Notes: a model not told the origin generated them from the letters alone. Shown: positions 24,273 through 33,756, numbered from the stretch's first letter. The stretch: DNA of 64,000 nucleotides from Chthoniobacteraceae bacterium (GCA_947449735.1 CANFTB010000012.1:33072-97071), one strand, 5' to 3'. Made by a program: numbers and translations.

Positions 24273-26909
24273 ATGAAGCTTTTACGCATACTCCCCTTTT
24301 TTCTGAGCGCATTCCTGGCGACCGCCTCCGCTGCGGAGCCACCCAGTGCGCGGCTGGAGGAAAAGCAGCGTCACTTTCTCAAAAGCTACTGCACGGAGTG
24401 CCACGACGCCGAGAAGCAGAAGGGCAAGCTGCGACTCGACGACATCTCCTTTGCGCTGGACTCCGTGGAGCACGCGGACCGCTGGCAGAAGATTCTCAAC
24501 CAGGTCAACTCCGGCGAAATGCCTCCGGAAGACTCCCTCCAGCCCGCCCCCGGGGCGAAGACGGATTTTCTCGAAGCCCTTTCCCAGACGCTGGTCGCCG
24601 CCCGCCGGACCCTCGGCGATTCCGGAGGAAAATCCGTCGTGCGCAGACTAAACCGGCGCGAATACGCGAACACCCTCCGTGATTTGCTCGGAATCGAGGT
24701 CGACGCCAGCGAGCTCCCGGCGGACGGCGGCGCGGGCACCTTCGACACCGTCGGAGCCTCCCTGTTCATGTCGGGCGACCAGGTGGAACAGTACCTGGCT
24801 CTGGGGCGGCGCGCTCTTGACGACGCCTTCGCCCGGAACGCGGCCCGCGACAAACCTTTCAAGATCCACACCGAACTGGAGCGCGTGGCGGACATCCAGC
24901 TGCACAACGCTGCGAAGGTGCTTACGAAAAAGGTCGAGCCTTACCAACAATGGACCGCCGCCGTGGACGCCGCCGCCGCCTCGACAGAGAATGCGCCGAA
25001 GGCCGCTGAGATCCGCGCGCTCGACGAGGTGAAAAAGGACGCCCGCCGGTTTTACCGCCACTGGTCCGAACTCAAGGACGCGCCGCCTCCGACCGACTTC
25101 GGGTTCAAGGACGCGGCGGAGGGCGAGGGCGTGAAGGAGCACTTTGAGGACGAGACCGGCAACATCGCCAAGTACTTTGAACTGCCGCACTCCGACAAAG
25201 GCTCCTACCTGTTCGTGTTCATCCTCCGTCCGCAGGAAAGCCTGACCGCGCCGAACGACTGGCCTCCGGGCGAATACATTCTCCGGGTGCGAATGGCCGC
25301 ACTCGAGGACACCCCGGTCAAACGGCACTTCATCGAAGTCGGGCACCCCACCCAGCCCGGTGCGTTTGACATCCTCAGCACGCACCACGTCACCGGCTCC
25401 ATCTCACAGCCACAGACCATCGAGATCCCCGTCACGCTCACCAGCACAGGCAGCCGGACCTTTGCCGTCCGGGAAAAGCGTCTGAACTCAAGGGAGCACG
25501 AGGTGGCGATCGCCGTGCTCTACCGCAACAAGCACAAGACGTGGTATCCGCCCGCGATGTGGATCGACTGGATGGAGCTGGAGAAAGCCCCTTTCCAGAA
25601 GACTCCGGCCAAACAGGTTCCCGAACTTTTCGCCGACAGAGACGCCGCTGCTTCAGAGCAGGCGCACGCCCGGCAGATCATCGAGCGGTTCGCGACCCGC
25701 GCCTTTCGCCACTCCGCTCCGGAGGCCGCGTTCATTGACAGCCTCTCGGAGCGCTTTGCTCGGCTGCGGGCCGGGGGCGGCTCCTTTGAAGACTCGCTCA
25801 AGGAATCGCTCAGCGTCGTGCTCGCCTCGCCGGGGTTCCTGTACCTCAGCGAACCCAGCGCGCCCGACAAGCCCCGGCAGATCACAGACCCGGAACTCGC
25901 CACGCGGCTCTCCTACTTTCTCTGGAGCGCCCCGCCCGACGAGGCACTTCTCGAAGCCGGGCGAACCGGCACTCTCCATTCGCCGGAGGTCCTTGCGAGT
26001 CAGGTCGACCGGATGGTGGCCAGCCCGAGGTCGAGGGAGTTTGTGCACGGTTTTGTGCACCAGTGGCTCGGCCTGGACCGGCTGGACTTCTTTCGGTTCA
26101 ACGCCCGCCTGTTTCCTGAGTTCGACGACAGCATGAAGATGGCCGCGCGCAACGAGGTCTTCGAGACCTTCGCGCACCTGCTGCGCAGCGGCGGCAGTCT
26201 GTCGCGGCTTTTGAAAAGCGACCGCGTTGTGATCAACGGACTTCTGGCAAACTTCTACGGCATCGACGGGATCTCCGGGGACGCGTTCCGGCCGGTGTCG
26301 CTGCCTGCGGATTCGCCGCGCGGAGGCCTGCTCGGCATGTCCGCGATCATGGCCATGGGAGGCAACGGGGAACGCACGAGTCCGGTCGAGCGCGGGGCCT
26401 GGGTGCTGCGCAAACTGCTGCACGATCCGCCGCCCCCGGCGCCGCCGAACGTCCCCCAGCTCAGCCGCCTCGGGACGCAGCCGCTGAGCCCGCGCGAACG
26501 CGTTCTCACACATCAGGAGGAAGCCCAGTGTCTCCAGTGCCACCGCAAGATCGACCCCATCGGTTTCGGGTTGGAAAACTTCAACGCCATCGGCCAGTGG
26601 CGCACCACCGAGCTTTACAACAAGGGTAAAGGTGGCCTCAAGGAGTGGCCCGTCGACGCGAGCGGCGCCCTGTACAAGGGCCCGAAATTTGACGACTACT
26701 TCACCCTCCGCGAGATCCTCGCCGACAAAAAGGAGGCCTTCGCGCGCGGATTCGCCGAGGCGCTTTTAGAATATGCGCTGGGCCGGCCGCTCAGCTTCAC
26801 TGACGGAGACGCCGTGGCCGAGATCGTCAGCGAGGCCGGAAAAAAGGACTTCGCGGTCGCGGAGTTTGTACGGGCCCTGGTGTGCAGCCGTGTGTTTCAG
26901 CTCAAGTAG
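24273..26909 (+). CDS. DUF1592 domain-containing protein with c-type haem motifs (DUF1587/1592/1588/1585)
   Basis: A large exported protein of 878 residues with a signal peptide (about 1-20). Near residue 47 CTECHD is a c-type haem motif of the planctomycete cytochrome type. Next comes the DUF1587 pattern RRLNRREYANTLRDLLGIE, a middle region of unknown fold, then DUF1592 (LATRLSYFLWSAPPDEALLEA), DUF1588 (AWVLRKLLHDPPPPAPPNVPQL) with a second haem-like motif CLQCHRKIDPIGFGLENF, and a DUF1585-like end. Members pair with DUF1552 proteins; the joint function is unproven, though a redox role at the cell surface is likely. Confidence 0.9.
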   Translation: MKLLRILPFFLSAFLATASAAEPPSARLEEKQRHFLKSYCTECHDAEKQKGKLRLDDISFALDSVEHADRWQKILNQVNSGEMPPEDSLQPAPGAKTDFLEALSQTLVAARRTLGDSGGKSVVRRLNRREYANTLRDLLGIEVDASELPADGGAGTFDTVGASLFMSGDQVEQYLALGRRALDDAFARNAARDKPFKIHTELERVADIQLHNAAKVLTKKVEPYQQWTAAVDAAAASTENAPKAAEIRALDEVKKDARRFYRHWSELKDAPPPTDFGFKDAAEGEGVKEHFEDETGNIAKYFELPHSDKGSYLFVFILRPQESLTAPNDWPPGEYILRVRMAALEDTPVKRHFIEVGHPTQPGAFDILSTHHVTGSISQPQTIEIPVTLTSTGSRTFAVREKRLNSREHEVAIAVLYRNKHKTWYPPAMWIDWMELEKAPFQKTPAKQVPELFADRDAAASEQAHARQIIERFATRAFRHSAPEAAFIDSLSERFARLRAGGGSFEDSLKESLSVVLASPGFLYLSEPSAPDKPRQITDPELATRLSYFLWSAPPDEALLEAGRTGTLHSPEVLASQVDRMVASPRSREFVHGFVHQWLGLDRLDFFRFNARLFPEFDDSMKMAARNEVFETFAHLLRSGGSLSRLLKSDRVVINGLLANFYGIDGISGDAFRPVSLPADSPRGGLLGMSAIMAMGGNGERTSPVERGAWVLRKLLHDPPPPAPPNVPQLSRLGTQPLSPRERVLTHQEEAQCLQCHRKIDPIGFGLENFNAIGQWRTTELYNKGKGGLKEWPVDASGALYKGPKFDDYFTLREILADKKEAFARGFAEALLEYALGRPLSFTDGDAVAEIVSEAGKKDFAVAEFVRALVCSRVFQLK

Positions 26910-27004
26910 CCAGGCGGGTTTGGCCGGGACACACCGAGGCAATCCATGATGGCCAAAGCACGGCCGAGCCGTACGAGATCCCGCATTTCAGGCGCCAGAC
27001 AATC

Positions 27005-28189
27005 CTACCCGCCTTCGCTGAGCCTCTTCTTCGGCGCGTCATGCAGCAGCGCATGCGCCTCCGCCAGCACCTCGCCGATTCGCTCCACCAACGGGTGGCC
27101 CCCAAGCTTCCGCCGGATCGCCGCCGCGTCCGCCCCCCCGGCGTTGGACCCTGGAAACCAGTGCCCCGCGTTCCCCATCAGATTGTAACGCATCTTACCC
27201 CACTTCACCAGATCCAGCCCCTTTGCGTAGGTCCACAGACGCAGCACTTCCTGCAAGTTCACCTCCCCGGGCACCTCCACGTAAGGAGGCAAGTCGCGGC
27301 TCCACGCCGCGCACCATTCCGCTCCGAGCGCCTCCCGCATCGCTTCCCGCAGGCGCGTCTCAATCGGGGCCACAACCTCCGCCGCCCTGTCGTAGAACTC
27401 GAGCGACTTCACATGCTCGTCAAAGTCGGTCGGCCGCGCCGCCCCCACGGAAAGCGTGTGCACCTCCGGCCGCGCCAGGCACCACAAATTATTGAAGGCG
27501 ATCGGCGACAGGGGCGCGCACAGGTCCACCATCTTCTGCGGCGGCTCGTACAACATCCCCCCTTTATCGTTGGGACTGATGATGAAGACCCCCATGTCCC
27601 GCGCCGTCGCCGCCTGAACCGAAGACCAGGTCCACTCGTTTACGAAGTACCAGTGCAGGTTCACGTAGTCGAATCCGTCCGTCTCGATCGCCTTGAGAAT
27701 CAGATCGTTCGTCGCGTGCGTGCTGAACCCGACGTGCCGGCACAGCCCCTCCGCCTGCAACCGCCGCGCCATTTCCAAACAGCCCCCCTTGCGCACCGCC
27801 CACTCCAAACCCTCCGCATTGTTGACCCCGTGCAGGGACAACAATTCCACGTGCCCGAGGCGCAGGTTCGACAGCGAACGCTCGAACGTCCTCCGAAACT
27901 CCCCCGGATCCGCCATCGGTTCCACCTTGGTTTGCACGATCATCTTTTCCCTCGGCAGCTTCGGCAAAATCCATCCCAGCTGCATTTCGCTCGAGCCGTA
28001 CCCCCGCGCCGTCTCGATGTGGTTGATCCCCAAATCCAGAGCGCGCAGGACTGTGGCCTCCAGGTTGCGCTGGACCGATTCCTCCACTTTTTCCGCGGGA
28101 ACATCGTCCCAGCTCTGCTGAAAACGCATCCCGCCGCAGGAAAAGACGGGAATCTGCAATTCGGTTTTTCCAAAGCGCCTGTACTTCAT
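27005..28189 (-). CDS. Aldo/keto reductase
   Basis: A TIM-barrel NAD(P)H oxidoreductase of 394 residues. The N-terminus MKYRRFGKTELQIPVFSCGGMRFQ is the AKR start. GINHIETARGYGSSEMQLG holds the catalytic Tyr of the barrel, and the expected Lys and His lie in VQTKV and LLSLHGVN. The extended C-terminal part (after about 290) resembles the COG1453 group, but the ferredoxin-like Cys cluster of that group is absent here. The substrate cannot be named. It stands alone, convergent with the DUF1592 gene. Confidence 0.88.
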   Translation of the reverse strand: MKYRRFGKTELQIPVFSCGGMRFQQSWDDVPAEKVEESVQRNLEATVLRALDLGINHIETARGYGSSEMQLGWILPKLPREKMIVQTKVEPMADPGEFRRTFERSLSNLRLGHVELLSLHGVNNAEGLEWAVRKGGCLEMARRLQAEGLCRHVGFSTHATNDLILKAIETDGFDYVNLHWYFVNEWTWSSVQAATARDMGVFIISPNDKGGMLYEPPQKMVDLCAPLSPIAFNNLWCLARPEVHTLSVGAARPTDFDEHVKSLEFYDRAAEVVAPIETRLREAMREALGAEWCAAWSRDLPPYVEVPGEVNLQEVLRLWTYAKGLDLVKWGKMRYNLMGNAGHWFPGSNAGGADAAAIRRKLGGHPLVERIGEVLAEAHALLHDAPKKRLSEGG

Positions 28190-28265
28190 ATCGGCCTATT
28201 GTGAAGCTTGCGCCGCCTGTGGCAACGCTCTTTCCCTCCCACCCTCTTCAGTCATGATACTCCCC

Positions 28266-28718
28266 ATGAGCCCGGCCGAACGCCAAGATCAACTCGCCCA
28301 GGAGCTCCTCCGGATCGAGGACCCCCAGGAACGCCTCGCCTACGTCCAGGACCGCGCCAAACGGCCCTCCCCTCTCCCTCCCGAAAATCGCACCGACGCC
28401 TTCCGCATCCAAGGCTGCGTCACCCGCGTCTGGCTCGCCCCCACCCTAGAGAACGGACGCTGTATTTTCCCCGTCGACTCCGAGTCCCTCATGGTCCGGG
28501 GCCTGGCACTGCTCCTCTCCGGGGTCTATTCCGGCTGCACCCCGGAGGAGGTTCTCGCCTTTGAAACCAACATTTTGGAGGTGGTGAAGCTCGGCCACCG
28601 TATCTCCCCCACGCGCCTGCACGGCCTCGCTCAGCTGCGCCTAGCCATGCAGCAATTCGCGTCGCAACACCGGCAACCCGCTTTCTCCGCCGGCTGCACC
28701 TCCTCCCCGGAGCCATGA
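28266..28718 (+). CDS. sufE: SufE family protein (cysteine desulfurase activator)
   Basis: A protein of 150 residues. SufE takes sulfur from the SufS cysteine desulfurase and passes it on for Fe-S cluster assembly. The acceptor Cys is in RIQGCVTRVWL, followed by the conserved FPVDSESLMVRGLALLL and YSGCTPEEVLAFE. An in-frame ATG 12 bases upstream (28254) is an alternative start. The 3' end overlaps the tatD-like gene by 4 bases (ATGA). The rest of the suf operon is not in the window. Confidence 0.88.
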   Translation: MSPAERQDQLAQELLRIEDPQERLAYVQDRAKRPSPLPPENRTDAFRIQGCVTRVWLAPTLENGRCIFPVDSESLMVRGLALLLSGVYSGCTPEEVLAFETNILEVVKLGHRISPTRLHGLAQLRLAMQQFASQHRQPAFSAGCTSSPEP

Positions 28719-29551
28719 TCCTCAGCGACGCCCACTGCCACCTGCAGGACCCGCGCCTCGCCGGCCTCGTCGAATCCCTGCTCGAAACCTGCCGCAAGCA
28801 CTGCATACGCCGATGGATGGTCAACGCCACCCGCGAGTCCGACTGGGAAACCGTGGCCGCCTTGGTTTCGCGGCATCCTGGCGTTTTTGGATCCTTCGGC
28901 CTGCACCCCTGGTGGCAAAAGGAAAGAAGCCCCCATTGGCAGCAGGCGCTCCACGCGCGGCTTACCAGCCATCCGGAGGCAGCCATCGGAGAAACCGGAC
29001 TGGACCGCTGGATGCCCTACCCCGATCTGGAGGACCAGCAGCGCGTCCTCGAAGTCCACCTCGAACTGAGCCGCGCCCTGGACCGACCCGTGACACTCCA
29101 CTGCCTGAGAGCCTGGCCGGAGCTGACCGCCTGCGTGAAACGCTGTCCCCCGTCGGCACGCGGCTTTCTCCTGCACAGTTACGCGGGCCCGGCCACGGAT
29201 ATCAGCCGCTGGGCTGGCGCCGGAGCGTACTTTTCCTTTTCACCCGCCTTTCTGGCTCCCCGCAAAAGTGGCATTCGCGAAGCGTTCAAAACGGTTCCAC
29301 TGGAACGCCTGCTGCTTGAAACCGACGCCCCTGACATGGCGCCCCCGTCGGAACTCGCCCTCGAAAACATCCCGGCGAAGGTCCCTGCAAAAAGCGGAGA
29401 AAAGACACTGAATCACCCGGTGAACCTGCGCCTGTGCTTCGCAGTAATGGCGGCAGACCGCGGCCTTTCCGAAACGCAACTCGCGGGGCAGCTGGAGTCC
29501 AACGCCCGCCGTCTTTTTGGATGGCCCGAATCCCCAACGCCATGCGACTGA
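28715..29551 (+). CDS. TatD family metal-dependent hydrolase
   Basis: A TIM-barrel hydrolase of 278 residues, of the TatD DNase group (3'-5' exonuclease on DNA/RNA in known members). Metal ligands are in DAHCHLQD, GETGLDRW, VTLHCLRAW, LHSYAG and LETDAPDM. All are in the expected order, so activity is likely. The start overlaps the sufE stop (ATGA) and the 3' end overlaps the DUF1573 gene by 10 bases, so the three are one transcription unit. Confidence 0.88.
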   Translation: MILSDAHCHLQDPRLAGLVESLLETCRKHCIRRWMVNATRESDWETVAALVSRHPGVFGSFGLHPWWQKERSPHWQQALHARLTSHPEAAIGETGLDRWMPYPDLEDQQRVLEVHLELSRALDRPVTLHCLRAWPELTACVKRCPPSARGFLLHSYAGPATDISRWAGAGAYFSFSPAFLAPRKSGIREAFKTVPLERLLLETDAPDMAPPSELALENIPAKVPAKSGEKTLNHPVNLRLCFAVMAADRGLSETQLAGQLESNARRLFGWPESPTPCD

Positions 29552-30201
29552 ACCTTCGCCTCCTTCTATTCCTGCTGCTGGCGCCGGCACTCCGCTCCCA
29601 AGCCGAACTCGAATGGGAGACGGTTTCCGCCGAGCTCACGGTGCCGGCCTCTGGGCAGGTCCGCCATTCCTTTCGGTTCAAAAACACGGGCATGGAAACC
29701 GTCCACATCGAAAGCGCCAAAAGCTCCTGTTCCTGCGTCGTGGTGGAGCTCGGTGCGCTTAGCATCGCGCCGGGGCAAAGCGGCGAGCTAGTGGCGGTTT
29801 CCAAACCTGCGCCCGCCTCGCCCCCCGGCAGCGAACGCGGAGCCAGAATCGAAGTGACGACAGCCGAAGCGCCGATCAGGCCGTACTTGCTCAGGATCAA
29901 ACTGCGCACTGCCCGGGAGGCGGGCCTTGAACCGGCGGTATTGTGGTGGAAAGCCGGAGGCGCCGCCCCGGCAAAAGAGACGCAGGTGCAAGTACCCACG
30001 GGGGCGGCGGTGCGCCTCAGCGAGGAGGCGCTCCTGCGCACGGAGGTGGAGTGCGTGCTCGCCGAAACGAAGGACGGGAGGGCCGTGCTTTCGGTGCGTC
30101 CGCGTTCGACCCGCCAGCGGCTGGACCTGCGCTTGCCGGTGGAGTTCACCACACCGGGAGGCGTCCCGGAGCGGCGCACGCTTTTCATCCGGGTGGAGTG
30201 A
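29542..30201 (+). CDS. DUF1573 domain-containing exported protein
   Basis: A protein of 219 residues with a signal peptide (about 1-19, ending LRSQA). The mature part starts with the DUF1573 pattern: HSFRFKNTGMETVHIESAKSSCSCVVVEL, then IAPGQSGELVAVSK, an Ig-like beta-sandwich. These proteins are common in Bacteroidetes and Verrucomicrobia envelopes and have no known activity. I use the ATG at 29542; one at 29521 is also in frame. A second Ig-like domain follows without clear identity. Confidence 0.75.
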   Translation: MRLNLRLLLFLLLAPALRSQAELEWETVSAELTVPASGQVRHSFRFKNTGMETVHIESAKSSCSCVVVELGALSIAPGQSGELVAVSKPAPASPPGSERGARIEVTTAEAPIRPYLLRIKLRTAREAGLEPAVLWWKAGGAAPAKETQVQVPTGAAVRLSEEALLRTEVECVLAETKDGRAVLSVRPRSTRQRLDLRLPVEFTTPGGVPERRTLFIRVE

Positions 30202-30311
30202 GGGGCGGCCTTGGAATGGAATCAACCGGGTGGAGGCTCGGCCTCTTGGCACTTCAAATCACCTGCACCAGAGTCCACAGTGCCGCACGCCGGGTTTTCG
30301 AAGATTACTGA

Positions 30312-32888
30312 TTAGGAGCCCACTTTGCGCACCAGTCGAAATCCTCGGCTATTATCGCTGTAGTTGCTTCCCTCATAGGGCGATCCCCATTTGGAAGCAA
30401 CCAGGCAAAACTGCTTCGCCTTGTTCCAGCCACCGCCGCGGACAATGGGACATTGGGCGGTTATTTTGCCTTTCGCGTTTCTTTCGATTCGCTCTTCCCA
30501 CATCCATTCAAAAACGTTTCCCCCGAGATCGTAAAAGCCCAGTGCATTCGGTTTGAATGAACCGACGGGAGCCGTTCCGAAGACACCATCCCCGCCGATC
30601 ATTTGTGGATCCAGGGATCCATCGGTGCCTACTGCGTAATTCCCGTCGTCCCAGTTTGGGGGATAGTAAGCACCCCACATGTACTCGGAATCGCCGACGG
30701 CGGCCTCCCACTCCGCATCTGTGGGCATCCGCCATTGCTTTCCCGTCTTTGTGCTCAGCCACGCGCAAAACTCCTTTGCCTGCTGCCAACTTACATGAAC
30801 CAGAGGGTGCTCATCGTTTTGTACAAAGTCCGCGGCACCCTGCTTCCAACTTCCCGGCTGCTGCCATTCGGGAAGCCCGGCGGCACGAGTATACAACTTC
30901 CATTCGCCGACCGTGAATTCGGTTTTACTCATCAAAACTTCCGTTCCGGGCACCGGCAGCAACTTTTCCTCCAGGCGCTTCACCAATCCGGGGACGACGC
31001 TCAAATCCTCAGCGCGAAATCCTTTCTGGCTCTTCCAAAATCCTCCCATCTCCCTGCCGACCACCATCGCTTCATACTGTCTTCCTTGAGCGTTCAAAGC
31101 TTCAAACAACGCTCCACGCGCCTTCATCTCGCCCTGTTCCTTGATGAGTAACAGCAGCCGTTCTGTAAGAGTGAGATTTTCCTGCGTCGCCCCGTCCTGA
31201 CCTGAGCGCAAAGCATCCTTATACTCCGCAACAGCCTCCGGCCAGCGCATCAGCACCTGCAGCACGTTTCCTCTCAGGGCGCGATACTCGGAGTTCTCCG
31301 GCTGAAGGTCCGCCGCAAATGTGACCGCTTTCAGCGCGTCCTCGAATTGTCCGTCGTGGAGAGCGTCCTTGGCGCGCATCGCAAACGTGGGCGCCGTATC
31401 TCGCAAACGCTGCAAAGCTTCGCTGGCCTCTCTCCCCTTCTGCAAAACCCGCGCGGTGAAGCCGCTCACCACCACCAGCATGGCGGCCGACGCCCCAGCC
31501 AGACCCCTGTTACGTCCTACCCACAGCTTCACTCGCTTCCACGCACTGGCGTCCTCCGCGCTCGTTGCAAACCCGTTCTGGTACGCCTCAATGTCCGCCG
31601 CAAACGCTTCCACGCTCGGGTAGCGATGATTGCGATGCGTCGACATCGCCTTCAACGTCACAGCCTCCAATGCCTCAGGCACCTCCACGCCCATCGCCGC
31701 CGGACTGCCGACTGCCACATCTGCCTTCCCTCCCCGCTTGGTCGCCATCGAACTGATCTCGCCCTTCTTCACTTTCGTTAGCACCTCGTTCAGGGTCTTC
31801 CCGTCCACAGGAGGGCGCAGCGTCAGGATCGCGTACAGAATCCCGCCCAACGAATAGATATCCGAACGCGCGTCCAGTTCCGCCACCATGCCCTCCGCCT
31901 GTTCGGGCGACATGTACTGCGGCGTCCCCATGACCTCCCCCTCCATCGTCATCCCATAGTCGCCCGTGTCCTTCGCGCTAGCGTTCCTCTCTCCGACTGT
32001 CTCTTCACCCCCCAGAACCTTGGCCAAGCCCCAATCCATCACGAGTACCTCGCCATATTCCCCCACCATGATGTTTTCCGGTTTCAGGTCCCGGTGTAGC
32101 ACACCCTTGGCGTGTGCAAACGCCATCGCATCGCACACCTTGCGGAAAATGGTAAGCAGTGCCGCCCGCGGATACTCCTTCACCGCCGCCGCTTCTCCAT
32201 CCCGGACCGCGTTGAGCACCGCCTGAAGCGTTCGCCCCTTCACAAGTTTCATCGAGTAAAACGGGCGGCCCTCCGAATCCATCCCTATGGCGTGAATCGG
32301 CACAATGTTCGGGTGAGCCAAATGTGCAAGCACCTTTGCTTCCTTGGAAAAGCGCGGATCTTCGCCTCCCTCGCTGATGCTGCTGACCTTCACCGCAACC
32401 TGACGCTCCAACTGCGGATCCTCGCCACAGTAAATCTGTCCCATCCCGCCGCGCGCGATCTCACCCACCAGCTGATAATCGCTCACCGCCTTTGCCGAAC
32501 CCGCACGGGACAAAACCCCAGACTGCCCGTGCTGCCCGGGTCGGGTCGGCGTCTCCTGAGGAATCGTGACATCCGCTGGAAATCCAGCCACGCCCTCTTT
32601 CACCTCCACCACGAGGGTCACGGGTCCCACCTGCACAGACGCCGGATATTCCGCCTCCACGCGTCCCTGGATCGGATGCCCGTTCACCAGAGTCCCGCCC
32701 GCGAGATCCTCCACCTGCAAACGGTCCTCCGCAAGCCACACCCACGCATGCCGGGACGCGATCCCCGCGCCCGAAACCGTCAGCACATCGGGCGCCTGCT
32801 CCGTCCCGAGGACAAACTGCGCCTCCAGCGAGTCGGACTGGCTCAGGATTCCGCCGGGACCGTGAAGAGTGAGCGACCAAGAACTCAT
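30312..32888 (-). CDS. Serine/threonine protein kinase with N-terminal FHA and C-terminal SUMF1 domains
   Basis: A fusion of 858 residues. Residues about 8-95 resemble an FHA domain (SGAGIASRHAWVWL, then VEDLAGGTLVNGHPI). The kinase domain (about 140-430) has GEIARGGMG (P-loop), AVKV (Lys), HRDLKPENIM (catalytic loop), MDWGLAKV and GTPQYMSPEQAEG. A single membrane helix lies near 470-490 (GLAGASAAMLVVVSG), followed by a TPR-like stretch. The C-terminal ~200 residues are a SUMF1/formylglycine-enzyme-like domain (HPLVHVSWQQAKEFCAWLS, MPTDAEWE, DLGGNVFEWMWE, GGGWNKAKQFCLV, RGFRLV). The copper-ligand Cys pair of true formylglycine enzymes is not evident, so the domain is probably a binding module. 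ATG at 32888 is chosen over the ORF start. Confidence 0.88.
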   Translation of the reverse strand: MSSWSLTLHGPGGILSQSDSLEAQFVLGTEQAPDVLTVSGAGIASRHAWVWLAEDRLQVEDLAGGTLVNGHPIQGRVEAEYPASVQVGPVTLVVEVKEGVAGFPADVTIPQETPTRPGQHGQSGVLSRAGSAKAVSDYQLVGEIARGGMGQIYCGEDPQLERQVAVKVSSISEGGEDPRFSKEAKVLAHLAHPNIVPIHAIGMDSEGRPFYSMKLVKGRTLQAVLNAVRDGEAAAVKEYPRAALLTIFRKVCDAMAFAHAKGVLHRDLKPENIMVGEYGEVLVMDWGLAKVLGGEETVGERNASAKDTGDYGMTMEGEVMGTPQYMSPEQAEGMVAELDARSDIYSLGGILYAILTLRPPVDGKTLNEVLTKVKKGEISSMATKRGGKADVAVGSPAAMGVEVPEALEAVTLKAMSTHRNHRYPSVEAFAADIEAYQNGFATSAEDASAWKRVKLWVGRNRGLAGASAAMLVVVSGFTARVLQKGREASEALQRLRDTAPTFAMRAKDALHDGQFEDALKAVTFAADLQPENSEYRALRGNVLQVLMRWPEAVAEYKDALRSGQDGATQENLTLTERLLLLIKEQGEMKARGALFEALNAQGRQYEAMVVGREMGGFWKSQKGFRAEDLSVVPGLVKRLEEKLLPVPGTEVLMSKTEFTVGEWKLYTRAAGLPEWQQPGSWKQGAADFVQNDEHPLVHVSWQQAKEFCAWLSTKTGKQWRMPTDAEWEAAVGDSEYMWGAYYPPNWDDGNYAVGTDGSLDPQMIGGDGVFGTAPVGSFKPNALGFYDLGGNVFEWMWEERIERNAKGKITAQCPIVRGGGWNKAKQFCLVASKWGSPYEGSNYSDNSRGFRLVRKVGS

Positions 32889-33045
32889 GGCTCTATGATG
32901 TACCGCCGGCATTAGGTGATGCACAGGGAAAACGGCGGAGGCACATCAGCCACCCAGAACCGGGTCCCCCCAAAAAAAGTTACAACTGGAATTTCCTCTC
33001 AGCCTCCGAAACAACTCCAGGACGAACCGCCCGCCGCCCACACCA

Positions 33046-33182
33046 GAGCGGAAACTTGCTCCAAGCGGGTGGCTTATCAGTTAACCGAGAGAGGAAAGGC
33101 TCTGCGTCCCTTCCTCGTAGCAATGAGACACTGGAGACTCCGCTGGATGCAAGGCTCGCAGGCGTTGCTCGCAATGAAATGA
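33046..33182 (+). pseudogene. Remnant resembling the C-terminal part of an HxlR-type regulator
   Basis: Within the 466-base gap before the tmRNA, one frame reads SKRVAYQLTERGKALRPFLVAMRHW and then stops. This matches the wing and last helix of HxlR winged-helix regulators. No DNA-recognition helix is present upstream, so it looks like a decayed fragment. The rest of the gap (32889-33045 and 33183-33354) shows nothing I can support. Confidence 0.45.
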
Positions 33183-33354
33183 GAAGCAGCCCGCCCGGAA
33201 ACGCTTCGAGCGCGTTCTCTCAGCCTATGGCTCAGTCTTCGAGCCCGCCCGCGCAGCCGAACCGGACACGCAGACAATCCGGAATCCAGTTTGAGCAAAC
33301 AAGCAAGGCTACCTTCCCTCAGGATTCTCCGTAACCCATTAATTTACAAAACAG

Positions 33355-33712
33355 TGGAGGCGAGGGGAGTTGAACCCCTGTCCTAAAAGCCTTTGTCACA
33401 AACGTCTACATGCTTAGCTCCGCTTTCAATTCAAGAAAGAAGCCGCCAACGGGCGGGCAACTTCTCCCCGGGCAACCACGGACGATCTCACCCTCGGCGG
33501 CGGTTACTCCCCCCTTAGGCCAGCCTACTGTCGTCGTCCCCGCGCCCAGTAGGCGTCAGCACAGGAACGAAGCCGCTTAATTAAGCAGCAAGAGCCAGAT
33601 CTTCGTAATCGTTGGCGTTTATTTTTTTGCCCAGAGATTTTAACGAGGCCCACCAGGCTTCCTCGGCATGCAATCTGCGTCTCCAACTCTTAGTCGAAAC
33701 CAGTACGCCCCC
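33355..33712 (-). ncRNA. ssrA: tmRNA
   Basis: Transfer-messenger RNA that frees stalled ribosomes and tags their products. The 5' end GGGGGCGTACTGGTTTCGAC is the canonical tmRNA start. The 3' end carries the T-arm GGGGTTCAACTCCCC and closes the acceptor with CGCCTCC plus an A discriminator; the seven pairs with GGGGGCG are complete with one G-U. CCA is not encoded. The tag frame ends ...NANDYEDLALAA followed by TAA; the exact resume codon is not certain. Length 358 bases. Confidence 0.95.
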
Positions 33713-33756
33713 TTTTGTCTGAACCGCTCTCGCGGAACCCACCTTCGGGTAACACC

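Noticed and set aside
26882-28204. ORF of 440 codons on + over the aldo/keto reductase
   Set aside because: His/Arg/Pro-rich antisense shadow of a clear AKR gene.
33355-33390. Possible tRNA gene from the T-arm-like GGGGTTCAACTCCCC
   Set aside because: The matching 5' acceptor is 350 bases away at 33712, as in tmRNA; no tRNA anticodon arm in between.
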